Assembly: GCF_900112255.1 (NCBI RefSeq)
Contig: NZ_FOLE01000001.1
Coordinates: 620,001-684,000, forward strand
Source: Flexibacter flexilis DSM 6793
GTDB lineage: Bacteria > Bacteroidota > Bacteroidia > Cytophagales > Flexibacteraceae
Length of the DNA: 64,000 nucleotides
Direction: 5' to 3'
Each line of letters starts with the position of its first letter. Position 1 is the first letter of the stretch. Below the pieces are notes generated by a model, which was given only the letters and a program-made list of their open reading frames with translations, searched no databases and was not told where the DNA came from. Made by a program: the position numbers and the translations under genes. Shown piece by piece: positions 6,041-13,371 of this stretch.

Positions 6041-6724
6041 TTAGGCGGCGGAAAAATTAAGATTGACCAGCGTGTATTTGTCTTGCTTGGTTGGGCGTTT
6101 GTAAAAACGCACGTAGCTTGCCACGTCGGTAGGCTGCCAAGACTCCTTCAGCAACTCAATGCCGCGTTTCCAGTTCTCGTCTTGATAGTCATTTTCCATC
6201 TTATAGAGCCTCTGAATCAGCTTAATATCTAAGCTGCCTTTTGTACGCTCAAGTAACGTAGTAATAATTTTTGCAGCGGGCTTATCCCCAAACTCGCTGT
6301 TGATAAACAGCATGATATGCTTTTCCGCTTCAATAGAAAGCTCGTTGAACTTGCTCTTTTCGTTGTTGGAAAAGATAATTTTTGCCAAACCATCAGGCGA
6401 CTCAATCGTGAAGTTGCCTTTGTCGTCGGCATTGTCTGCACGACCACTGTACTCTTTCATAATCTCCGCGAACGTATCAAGCTCGGCAATTGCTTGTGTT
6501 TTAAATGCGGTCATATCAGCAGATAATTTCTCCGCACGAGTCAGCAGCCCAACGATTAGCGAATCTCGCATTGAGCTATACGTTTCGCGCAGTCCATTTT
6601 GCTTAGCGGCCTTTTTCGCCGCCGCATCGCCAAGCAATATTTCTTGCTCTTCGCCAGTAAGTTGGTCAAATGGTTTGGCTTTAATCGCAGCCAATTGCTC
6701 TTGTGTTACTTGTGTCTTAGACAT
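6041..6724 (-). CDS. DUF3164 family Mu-like phage protein
   Basis: A 227-aa protein of the DUF3164 family found in the early region of Mu-like phages. The visible features are a helical Ala/Lys-rich N-terminus, a central E/L-rich helical region (LSADMTAFKTQAIAELDTFA) and the family's typical end: SWQPTDVASYVRFYKRP followed by KYTLVNLNFSA. Its molecular function is not established. The leader (6722-6751) is almost identical to the leader of the next upstream gene (7004-7032). Confidence 0.75.
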   Translation of the reverse strand: MSKTQVTQEQLAAIKAKPFDQLTGEEQEILLGDAAAKKAAKQNGLRETYSSMRDSLIVGLLTRAEKLSADMTAFKTQAIAELDTFAEIMKEYSGRADNADDKGNFTIESPDGLAKIIFSNNEKSKFNELSIEAEKHIMLFINSEFGDKPAAKIITTLLERTKGSLDIKLIQRLYKMENDYQDENWKRGIELLKESWQPTDVASYVRFYKRPTKQDKYTLVNLNFSAA

Positions 6725-7032
6725 TTTTTTTATTGTTAAAATTTGAAATTATACATTTTGCCATTTAAGGCGCAAACGGTAGTTTTAGGTTGATTTTTTA
6801 GCCTTTCTCGTAGGATTTTTTGGGTTTGCAGTTATGGCTTCAGCTTCTTTAATTCGTTCCTTAATAGCGTAGGCCACACTGCAACTTATCCCTTTTGGCC
6901 CAGAATTGGCATAGAACTCTAATGCGTCAAATATTACATCTTCAACCCATTCAGGGTGGGTCTGACTCTCAAGCTCATCTAATATAATTTGCTTAGCAAT
7001 CGACATTTTTTTATTGTTAAAATTTGAAATTA
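6722..7032 (-). repeat. duplicated translation leader (6722-6751 and 7004-7032)
   Basis: The 29-30 bases that precede and include the start codons of the DUF3164 gene and of the 73-aa gene are the same apart from one T in the poly-A/T tract. On the minus strand each reads TAATTTCAAATTTTAACAAT followed by A residues and ATG. This points to a copied ribosome-loading region; such A/T-rich leaders suit the Bacteroidota, which rarely use Shine-Dalgarno. Confidence 0.7.
6785..7006 (-). CDS. hypothetical protein, early operon (73 aa)
   Basis: A 73-aa protein with a helical body (MSIAKQIILDELESQTHPEW) and a strongly basic tail (NPKNPTRKAKKST), which could contact nucleic acid. No family recognised. 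Start is supported by the leader it shares with the DUF3164 gene. Confidence 0.45.
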   Translation of the reverse strand: MSIAKQIILDELESQTHPEWVEDVIFDALEFYANSGPKGISCSVAYAIKERIKEAEAITANPKNPTRKAKKST

Positions 7033-7080
7033 AAAACTGTGAATCAGATACTTAATGTGTATCAAAGACTGTTCCACTAA

Positions 7081-7239
7081 TCACGGAAGTATGTCTTCAG
7101 GGTCTTCTTCTTCTTCAGGTTCAAACCCTACGACCGAATCAACTTCGATGCACTTGCCATCACTTACATCTTCATACTCAATGTCGATGGTTTCAATAGC
7201 CCGACCTCCAAGGCTAATAATTATTGATGCCCATTTCAT
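7081..7239 (-). CDS. very small acidic protein (52 aa)
   Basis: A 52-aa frame starting at ATG 7239, 2 bases after the stop of the upstream gene. It has a hydrophobic first segment (MKWASIIISLGGRAIE) and a very acidic end (FEPEEEEDPEDILP). Tight spacing in the operon supports it being translated; no function can be assigned. Highly acidic small phage proteins sometimes mimic DNA, but that is speculation here. Confidence 0.4.
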   Translation of the reverse strand: MKWASIIISLGGRAIETIDIEYEDVSDGKCIEVDSVVGFEPEEEEDPEDILP

Positions 7240-7241
7240 CG

Positions 7242-7622
7242 CTACACTACCCAAGTCGTTAAAAACCAAACAGTAAACTCTTCATACATTGCCAGTGGCG
7301 TAGTCGTCTGATATACCATCGTCGTAGGACTTAGCGCAATAGCGTGCTTTTGAGTGGCGGGGCAATACCTTACATTTTTCAAAACATACGCATCGACCGC
7401 GTCGAGGTGTTCGCTAATGCCTGCCCATAATCGCTCTGATTGCATCGCTTGCCTGAACTTGTAGGTGTTTGAGCCTGCACATTCGTCTTCGAGGTAGCGT
7501 AATGCGCACTCTACTTTGAGCCAAAAAAGCTCTTCACGGCTGATACTAAGCCAATCAGCAATGGCATGTTGGTTCTGCACCAGCGACATTTCGCGTGCTG
7601 GCGGCTTAATTAGGGTTTCCAT
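7242..7622 (-). CDS. hypothetical protein, early operon (126 aa)
   Basis: A 126-aa protein starting at ATG 7622 (longer starts would run through the intergenic leader). It is helical and Trp-rich (HAIADWLSISREELFWLKVE, then CALRYLE), and ends in a region with ALSPTTMVYQTTTPLAMYEE and FTVWFLTTW. The leader has CCCC 11 bases before the start. The length and the terminal W-containing helix recall the 104-aa protein at 8366-8680. No family recognised. Confidence 0.5.
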   Translation of the reverse strand: METLIKPPAREMSLVQNQHAIADWLSISREELFWLKVECALRYLEDECAGSNTYKFRQAMQSERLWAGISEHLDAVDAYVLKNVRYCPATQKHAIALSPTTMVYQTTTPLAMYEEFTVWFLTTWVV

Positions 7623-7638
7623 GATATTTAATTGGGGT

Positions 7639-8010
7639 TTAAATCGTGATTGCTTGGGTGAATGCGACACTGGCCATGTCGGTGGCATTCGTAAGCTTAG
7701 TTTTAGCCGAAGTTCTAACGTAGTCGGCCAATTCCATTGATTGCGGTGTGTCTAAAAAATACAGCACTGATAGGATAGCTGACAATTGCGGCGCACTAAC
7801 TTTGAACTTATTATCTAATCGCAGCAGCATTAAGTTCGCGTAATTCGCTTGGTAAAAATCTATGAGCGTGAGATTCACCAATTGCCAGTACTGTCGCTTT
7901 GACTCTTCGGAGGCACATATCGCTTCAATGTCAGCCGCGATATGTTCAATCGCGCTGCGCAGTAGCAGCACTTCCTCCGCTTTCAGAATTATCGTTAGTC
8001 GCTTTTTCAT
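7639..8010 (-). CDS. hypothetical protein, early operon (123 aa)
   Basis: Mostly helical, 123 aa, starting MKKRLTIILKAEEVLLLRSA. Leu/Ala-rich helices continue to the end (LSAILSVLYFLDTPQSMELA). Its first 65 bases overlap the upstream 78-aa gene in another frame, a long overlap even for a phage. No family recognised. Confidence 0.5.
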   Translation of the reverse strand: MKKRLTIILKAEEVLLLRSAIEHIAADIEAICASEESKRQYWQLVNLTLIDFYQANYANLMLLRLDNKFKVSAPQLSAILSVLYFLDTPQSMELADYVRTSAKTKLTNATDMASVAFTQAITI

Positions 8011-8182
8011 ACTGAGCATCAAGTTGCTTTAGTTGATTTTCAAGTTTGGCCAAATCTGACCGACACAAGGCCTGCGTTTCGGCATCTGCGTAATGCTTGG
8101 CTACAAGTTCTCTCGCCTTCTCTATTTTCGAAATCAAGAAATTTAGTTGAGCGTTATAATTAGTGGCTTCTTGCGTAGTCAT
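7946..8182 (-). CDS. hypothetical coiled-coil protein (78 aa)
   Basis: A 78-aa protein that is nearly all helix with heptad-like spacing (LNFLISKIEKARELVAKHYA, LAKLENQLKQLDAQYEKA) and a disordered Ser/Gly/Asn tail. It overlaps the upstream gene by 4 bases (ATGA type) and the downstream gene by 65 bases. No family recognised. Confidence 0.45.
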   Translation of the reverse strand: MTTQEATNYNAQLNFLISKIEKARELVAKHYADAETQALCRSDLAKLENQLKQLDAQYEKATNDNSESGGSAATAQRD

Positions 8183-8373
8183 ACATTTGTCAGGTTATAT
8201 TTTTCGCGGTATTCCTGCAAACGTGCATTAGCTCTATCAGCTTCATCGTACAATTCGCGAGCCGTGCGGCCGTCTCCTTTCGCCCGTGCTTGCTCGGCCT
8301 TGCGCTTGTAGTATTTACAATCGCTTTTGGCAGTGTAAATACCGAGCATATCTAATTCTTCAATCCTAAGCAT
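8179..8373 (-). CDS. hypothetical small helical protein (64 aa)
   Basis: Start is taken at ATG 8373, which overlaps the upstream stop by 8 bases; an earlier start would lie deep inside that gene. The 64-aa product is highly charged and helical (YYKRKAEQARAKGDGRTARE, RANARLQEYREKY), likely coiled-coil. No family recognised. Confidence 0.45.
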   Translation of the reverse strand: MLRIEELDMLGIYTAKSDCKYYKRKAEQARAKGDGRTARELYDEADRANARLQEYREKYNLTNV

Positions 8374-8680
8374 AATTGATAATGTTGTGAGGTGGAAAAA
8401 ACGAATTGTTAAGAATACTGTGTGTAGCGAGATACTTATCTTCTCGCTCAAGCGTCGGGATTTGGCTGATACTGAGCAAAAACCGCTCGTCTCTCATATC
8501 CCACTGGTTGCGAAACCATGCCCAAAACACCTTGTTATCAGCATATTCAGGCAGGCTATATAGTTGCAAAAACTGTAACCCTGTTTCAAGTTGCAACTCA
8601 TTGTACTGCTCTTCTGACCAGCCAAGTTTTCGGCATACTTCAGCCTGATTGACTTGCATCAATAATTTTCTGATGTTCAT
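8366..8680 (-). CDS. conserved-looking Mu-like early protein (104 aa)
   Basis: A 104-aa protein with an N-terminal helical LGWSEEQYNELQLETGLQFL region and a Trp-rich core (KVFWAWFRNQWDMRDERFL). The FW.WF..QW..RDE pattern recurs in small proteins of Bacteroidota Mu-like prophages, as far as I can recall, but has no known function. It overlaps the upstream ATPase gene by 4 bases. Confidence 0.5.
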   Translation of the reverse strand: MNIRKLLMQVNQAEVCRKLGWSEEQYNELQLETGLQFLQLYSLPEYADNKVFWAWFRNQWDMRDERFLLSISQIPTLEREDKYLATHSILNNSFFPPHNIINYA

Positions 8681-9330
8681 TGCTGTAAGATGTTTTGGCC
8701 GTGAAACAATGCTGCTCGCTCTTCGTCAATGATTAGGTTTCCGCCTTTGCACCTGCCACCGACATTGGCAGCAAGACCCTGCACGCGCACTATGATTTTA
8801 GCCAACTTTTTAATGAGCTTACCCGTTGCAGTCGTCGGCTCGTTGCGCTCTTCGTGGGCTAAAAACACAAATAGTACGCTTGGGAAATCATGCAACAACT
8901 TGCGAAAAACACCATTCTTGAGTTCGTCGGCATAAATTGTGACGTTGTCGATGAACACTACCTTAGCCGCTTGCCGCCGTGAAAGTCTTACACGCAGTTC
9001 GTCGATGGATTCGTATTCCAAAAACAAAATGTTGCTTGTTTTGTCTGTAATTCCTGCACGCCCAACGGCTTGGCAGAACGCTGCCCCAGTACCCTCTTCC
9101 GCCGACACATATAACACTTGCTGAAATTGAGCTAAGTGCTTGGCAAGCAGCAAGGCAAACCATGTCTTGCCGTTTTTTTCATTTCCGTAAATTATCCAAG
9201 CTCCGAACTGTTCGGGCTGCCCGAATACCTCCGCCCACTGGTTACCGAACTCGAATAACTTGTGTGTTTTGTCAAGCAAATTTTTCGGCGACAAGGCGCG
9301 AGACAGTGTGACTCTGTTAATATCTGTCAT
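8677..9330 (-). CDS. second P-loop ATPase of the prophage (RecA-like fold)
   Basis: A 217-aa protein starting at ATG 9330, which overlaps the MuB-like gene by 14 bases. Walker A is YGNEKNGKTWFA (G-x4-GKT, about residues 49-56) and Walker B is KVVFIDN (about 123-129), with AEEGT after the second strand (about 77-81). The order A, EE, B, then a sensor-like strand ending in AHEERNEP, resembles RecA/DnaB/RadA-type ATPases more than AAA+ loaders. It could be a phage helicase-loader or DNA-remodelling ATPase working beside MuB; the role is not established. Next to a MuB-like gene it makes a tandem of two different ATPases. Confidence 0.65.
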   Translation of the reverse strand: MTDINRVTLSRALSPKNLLDKTHKLFEFGNQWAEVFGQPEQFGAWIIYGNEKNGKTWFALLLAKHLAQFQQVLYVSAEEGTGAAFCQAVGRAGITDKTSNILFLEYESIDELRVRLSRRQAAKVVFIDNVTIYADELKNGVFRKLLHDFPSVLFVFLAHEERNEPTTATGKLIKKLAKIIVRVQGLAANVGGRCKGGNLIIDEERAALFHGQNILQQ

Positions 9331-10234
9331 TTTGCTGCTGATTTTCAAGGATTAGTAACAAACTTTCAGCCCGACGCAACCCGCCAATCTCACCCTGCGA
9401 ATCATTCTCCAAGCACTTATTGACAATCATACTCATGTGATTACTGTCGCTCATGTTGGCGGCCAATACATCAGTAATGAGTTTCTTGTAAAATGCTCGG
9501 CGGTCTTGCACACCCGTCGGCACTGTCGTAGTATAGCGTTCAGAGAATCTTGAGAACAATTCGCGATAGCCTACTTTACGAGTCCTGATTCCCGATGTGA
9601 TTTTTTGGCGAAGGCCATCTGCACCCATCAAATACCAACCGCAAGCATTTTCGGTAGCATTCCATAGCTCCTTTAGCTCAAGGAAGGCTGGGTAGTCCAA
9701 ATCTCCAGCCTCATCTATGATAATCACTGGCTCAATCAGCTGCTTGGTGTAATACTTTAGGTTAGCCTTCACCTCAGAATACTTACCTGTTGAGTCGATG
9801 CCTATTGTTTTGGCCAACAGTCGGATAAACAATTGCTTTGTTTTAGCTTGGCTGGCATCAACATAGAAGCAATTTTGGCGTGTTTTAGCTAAGTATTTGG
9901 CCGAAAAAGTCTTGCCAATGCCGCAATCATCTACACAGATGCGTGCTTTCGCATTTTGCTGACAGAATACAATGTCTTCGGATATGATTTTGAAAACATC
10001 TGTCTCGGCCACACTCCACTTACGTTCGCGCAAATCAATTCCAAGCTCGCGGCCAATATTAAGCAGCACACTTTCGGCAATAATATTAGCGCGTTCACCA
10101 TTTTTCAAGCGCGAATATATCGCGGGCGATATACCGTAACGCTTGGCGTAAGCGGCATCTGAGCCGCCAAAATTTTCGCGCTGCTCCATCAGAGCCACAA
10201 TTACTTTTTCTTTAAATTCTTCGGAAAGTTTCAT
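9317..10234 (-). CDS. MuB-like transposition ATPase (AAA+) with N-terminal HTH
   Basis: A 305-aa homologue-type of phage Mu B, the ATP-dependent target-DNA selector and transposase activator. Residues about 24-45 form an HTH (SDAAYAKRYGISPAIYSRLK), as in MuB. Walker A is DDCGIGKTF (residues 102-110, Lys108, Thr109) and Walker B is VIIIDEAGD (170-178, Asp174, Glu175). An arginine-rich region follows (KITSGIRTRKVGYRELFSRF), as expected for the AAA+ sensor/arginine finger area. It lies 18 bases after the transposase stop, in the same order as Mu A-B. The leader has CCCC 7 bases before the ATG. Confidence 0.85.
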   Translation of the reverse strand: MKLSEEFKEKVIVALMEQRENFGGSDAAYAKRYGISPAIYSRLKNGERANIIAESVLLNIGRELGIDLRERKWSVAETDVFKIISEDIVFCQQNAKARICVDDCGIGKTFSAKYLAKTRQNCFYVDASQAKTKQLFIRLLAKTIGIDSTGKYSEVKANLKYYTKQLIEPVIIIDEAGDLDYPAFLELKELWNATENACGWYLMGADGLRQKITSGIRTRKVGYRELFSRFSERYTTTVPTGVQDRRAFYKKLITDVLAANMSDSNHMSMIVNKCLENDSQGEIGGLRRAESLLLILENQQQNDRY

Positions 10235-10252
10235 GTTTGTAGGGGTTGTTAA

Positions 10253-12286
10253 TTAAAATCTTTCAAATAATGTTATCCTAGGAAAAGCAGGCACTAACAC
10301 TTCGTCATCGTCTGGTGGCGGTGGCAAAATTGCTGCACGCTCACTGCTGACTGTTGCTTTAGGTTTGTTATTGCCCGTGATACTGAAGTCATTAAATCGT
10401 CTCTTTGATTCGTCGATAAAAATCACTTGCTCAATTGCATTGCGTTTGTTTCGCCCGTAGGCTTCGATTGTGGCGACGTACGCAGACATTATTTCGCGTT
10501 GCGCCAAATCGTCTGGCGTTTGTTCCAGCACCGCACGAGCATATCTTGGTTTGGCTACGGCCTCGCACATGAGCGTTGAGCCGCCGCGTAAGTACACCAG
10601 TGCTTTGATTACTTCGCCGTCGTTGCCGTCCAGCCAATAGATGTCTAAGTCTTGGCCTTCGCATCTGCTCATCAGCGTAATAAGCTCATCGCCTAATGCT
10701 ACTTTGCCGTTATTTCCAAGCAAAAACAGCTTATTATTAAGCCTGATTTGGCCTGCATTGCAGCTTGTTTGGGTCTTAAAGCCCAAGTGCGGCAATATGC
10801 CTTTCCAGTTCGTTGGCTTGAGCTTCGGGTGCTGATTTTCCAAAAACACCTGCCAGCGGCTTTTGTCTGTGTGTACGCTGTGAGGCGAATTGTTCCACTC
10901 TTCGATGTCTGCCAAACAACCATCTACGATTGTTTGATACAAGAGCTTCGGTTGCTTGTCTGGTCCTGCCTGATTGGCTTCTGAAAGTGCGAATGGTCTT
11001 GCCAGCCAACCAGTTCGCTGCTTTTCGTAGCGGTAGCGCAATTCGCCGTAGTAGCGTTCTATGCGTTTTCCGCGTGCGTTGTTCGCCTCGATGCGCACTT
11101 CCTGAAACATTGCACCTTTTTTCAAGAAAGTATCTACGAATGAAGAGTTTAACGCGCTTTCTGCCTCTATCTCATGCGGCATCGGCAAGCCCCATTCGTG
11201 ATAATTGCGCACCAACTGGCGATAGAAATCAACGATAATTCCCTCTTTCGATTTCCCGTGTACCCAGCACGTGAAGGCTTCGCTTCCTAAATCAATTGCG
11301 TTGTAGAACCAGATGCGTTCACCATCAATTTCCAAGCACTTAAACGGCGGTTGGCGGTCATCTACCGAGATTATCGAACCTGCATACTTTGGTTTTTCCA
11401 AGCTATGTGGCGTTTTGAAGGCCGTCATAAACTTCTGACGGTCGCCGCTTCTAATGCCATAAGTCGCAATCTTCGATTTCCACGACTTCAGATAATTATG
11501 CACTGTCGCTTGGCTTAACTCCTTGAACATGGACGGGTTATACTCCTCGCCTGTATCTGTGTTGATTAGCTTGGCCGAGCCTGCCAAAAACAACGAATAT
11601 CGTCTGTGTATTTCAGTGGCCGTTGGCTTCTGTGAGTCTTTCGCGAACATCGCCTCAAGCACTTCCAGCACTGTATCGGTTACTTTTTGGGCGTTTTTCT
11701 TGCCCAATTTCTGCGACACCAGTACCACATATCCCTCTGATTGATAGCTTTTAAACGTCTCTTTAAAGCGTTTTTCGCTTTCGGGCAAGTTGTGCTGCAC
11801 CTGATACTTTGCTTTAAGCACCTCGTTAAAGCTCGCTACATCGCTGCATATCGTGGCCATGATGCCAGTCGTCTTGCCACCTTTCGTAATTCGCTCCTGA
11901 CGGCGAGCGGCCATGAGCTTAATCGCGGCATTTAGCACACAGGCATTAGTGATGTAAAGCTCCTGATGCTCATCGGATAAGGCTCTCGCGTCATCGAATC
12001 GGTAATCTGAGAAGAATCTCACGGCCTCAGCATCGACCGTGTAAAATCGCTCCATGATATGATTCAGCTTGCGAGGGTCGCCCAGTGCCTCACGTATTTC
12101 TATCGGCAGGCTATCGAAGGCAATCAATAATTGGCGGCCATTACCTCCAGACTGCAATCGCTTAATCCCGTAAGACTTATCTTTATAGCGTTGTATCTCA
12201 CTTTTCAGCGTATTCCATGTAGCAAAAAAACTTGGTACAAGTTCATCTTTCGTTACGACAACTATATTATTCCAGAAATGAGGCAT
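10253..12286 (-). CDS. MuA-like DDE transposase
   Basis: A 677-aa transposase. The N-terminal 300 residues contain the end-binding helical domains. The catalytic RNase H-like core follows: ISVDDRQPPFK (Asp309/310), then IEAESALNSSF (Glu374), then RIEANNARGKRIERYYGELR (Glu410). The 36-residue spacing from Glu374 to Glu410 and the NNARGKRIE signature fit the third catalytic Glu. At the second catalytic position MuA has Asp in the sequence IDN, while here the aligned residue is Glu. The C-terminus has a Mu-type beta domain (LNNKLFLLGNNGKVALGDEL) and a Pro/Asp tail (PPPPDDDE) that may contact the MuB-like ATPase. It cuts and joins the phage ends during integration and replication. Confidence 0.88.
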   Translation of the reverse strand: MPHFWNNIVVVTKDELVPSFFATWNTLKSEIQRYKDKSYGIKRLQSGGNGRQLLIAFDSLPIEIREALGDPRKLNHIMERFYTVDAEAVRFFSDYRFDDARALSDEHQELYITNACVLNAAIKLMAARRQERITKGGKTTGIMATICSDVASFNEVLKAKYQVQHNLPESEKRFKETFKSYQSEGYVVLVSQKLGKKNAQKVTDTVLEVLEAMFAKDSQKPTATEIHRRYSLFLAGSAKLINTDTGEEYNPSMFKELSQATVHNYLKSWKSKIATYGIRSGDRQKFMTAFKTPHSLEKPKYAGSIISVDDRQPPFKCLEIDGERIWFYNAIDLGSEAFTCWVHGKSKEGIIVDFYRQLVRNYHEWGLPMPHEIEAESALNSSFVDTFLKKGAMFQEVRIEANNARGKRIERYYGELRYRYEKQRTGWLARPFALSEANQAGPDKQPKLLYQTIVDGCLADIEEWNNSPHSVHTDKSRWQVFLENQHPKLKPTNWKGILPHLGFKTQTSCNAGQIRLNNKLFLLGNNGKVALGDELITLMSRCEGQDLDIYWLDGNDGEVIKALVYLRGGSTLMCEAVAKPRYARAVLEQTPDDLAQREIMSAYVATIEAYGRNKRNAIEQVIFIDESKRRFNDFSITGNNKPKATVSSERAAILPPPPDDDEVLVPAFPRITLFERF

Positions 12287-12294
12287 AGCAGTAA

Positions 12295-12477
12295 TTAAAA
12301 TGGGTGCGGTTCGTCTTGCTTGGGTGCTGGCACAGGGATATAGACCTGTACAAGTAGCGGTTTATCCGTCCAGACACGTATATAATAGCCTTTGGCGGTA
12401 GCGGCGGCAATGGCCTCGTTGAGTGCTTCGGCTAACTCATACACGCGGGCGGCTTCGGGAGTGGCTTTGTCATTCAT
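12295..12477 (-). CDS. hypothetical protein upstream of the transposase (60 aa)
   Basis: A 60-aa protein with an Ala-rich helix (ARVYELAEALNEAIAAATAK) followed by two strands (YYIRVWTDKPLLVQVYIPV) and a polar tail. The helix-strand-strand pattern could form a small alpha-beta fold. No family recognised. Its start overlaps the upstream gene by 8 bases and its stop is 8 bases before the transposase. Confidence 0.45.
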   Translation of the reverse strand: MNDKATPEAARVYELAEALNEAIAAATAKGYYIRVWTDKPLLVQVYIPVPAPKQDEPHPF

Positions 12478-12802
12478 GGACTAAGTAGCAAACGCCGTCA
12501 GCATCACATATTACAGCCGCCGCAACTTCTACCCCTCGCACGACGACCGTTCTATCGGATTTTGGAGCAGCATCACCGCCGATAGGTAATTCACATTCAA
12601 GAAATCCTCCTTCCTCTTGATGGTAGTAGACGGCCTGAATTCTATTAAGTTTATCGGCATTATCTACCTTATTAGCAAGGTACTCGCGAGCATCCCATTC
12701 AATATCTTCCCACGATTGCAACGACTCGTCGCATGGCCAACCTGCTTTGGTGGCTTTTTTCAACAGGCTCATTCTTGGCTCTAAAAAGCTATTTGTTTTC
12801 AT
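12470..12802 (-). CDS. hypothetical protein, early operon (110 aa)
   Basis: A 110-aa protein with an N-terminal basic region (MSLLKKATKAGWPCDESLQS), a WEDIEWDAREYL helix, and a C-terminal beta part (RTVVVRGVEVAAAVICDADG). No family recognised. Start and stop overlap the neighbours by 4 and 8 bases, as expected for a tightly coupled operon. Confidence 0.45.
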   Translation of the reverse strand: MKTNSFLEPRMSLLKKATKAGWPCDESLQSWEDIEWDAREYLANKVDNADKLNRIQAVYYHQEEGGFLECELPIGGDAAPKSDRTVVVRGVEVAAAVICDADGVCYLVHE

Positions 12803-13107
12803 TGGATTGGTGTTTTGGAAGTTGATTCAAAAGAAAGGGTGTACATAATTGCCTTGACATCACCCAACACATTGAGTTTTGCAATCTTGAGTGTTTTGCC
12901 CCATTCGTCATTCGTAAACGTCCGATACATCAAGTCAGCGGAATATTTATTAGCACGAGGAATTTCGGCCAACCTGCTTTTAAATTCGTCAATGAATGAC
13001 CCAGCGTAAGTGATGTATGTCTTGTGTTCTATGATTTCTTTAATCATAGCTAATACCATAATGTCTTGGCGACTTTTGGCCTCTTTATGCTCGGTGATTT
13101 TCCACAT
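12799..13107 (-). CDS. hypothetical protein, early operon (102 aa)
   Basis: Start chosen at ATG 13107 (MWKITEHKEAKSRQD), 4 bases after the stop of the HTH gene; an ATG at 13134 would overlap that gene. The product is helical and basic at the N-terminus and mixed after that (ADLMYRTFTNDEWGKTLKIA). No family recognised. Confidence 0.45.
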   Translation of the reverse strand: MWKITEHKEAKSRQDIMVLAMIKEIIEHKTYITYAGSFIDEFKSRLAEIPRANKYSADLMYRTFTNDEWGKTLKIAKLNVLGDVKAIMYTLSFESTSKTPIQ

Positions 13108-13111
13108 TAGA

Positions 13112-13306
13112 TTACAGGGTTTTGATTTTTTCAAATTTCATTTCAAACACTTCGCAGCACTTGGCTGCTGTATCGGAGTGCCGCTTATTGTTGAGCGAAA
13201 GCCTAACCATGTGTGGCGTTACTTTAAGCTCCTGTGCTGTCCTGATTATCGCAGCAGCTCGCAGCGTAGCTATTTCATGTAATTGTTTGGGTGGATTGTC
13301 TGACAT
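13112..13306 (-). CDS. small HTH protein, first early gene (Ner-like role)
   Basis: A 64-aa protein starting MSDNPPKQ. Residues about 12-36 form a helix-turn-helix (LRAAAIIRTAQELKVTPHMV followed by RLSLNNKR). It is the first gene of the leftward early operon and lies divergent from the CI-like repressor across a 65-bp switch. This is the position of ner in Mu, a negative regulator of early transcription, and of cro in lambdoid phages. The role is inferred from position and HTH; it is not a clear sequence match to Ner. Confidence 0.6.
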   Translation of the reverse strand: MSDNPPKQLHEIATLRAAAIIRTAQELKVTPHMVRLSLNNKRHSDTAAKCCEVFEMKFEKIKTL

Positions 13307-13371
13307 TGTTATTATTGTGTTACGTTTGACGTTACAAATATGGACAATATATTTACTAAAATCCAAATTTT
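13307..13371. promoter_or_regulatory. divergent early/repressor switch region
   Basis: The repressor promoter (+) has TTG at 13326-13328 and TATATTTA at 13348-13355, 19 bases apart (consensus TTG-N19-TAnnTTTG, one mismatch). On the minus strand the best early promoter has CATATTTG (13342-13335) with TTG at 13366-13364. The two overlap, so binding of one regulator can block either. TGGAC (13341-13345) and TCCAAAT (13362-13368) recur in a palindrome downstream of the repressor gene (13822-13835), so they are candidate operator half-sites. Confidence 0.5.
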
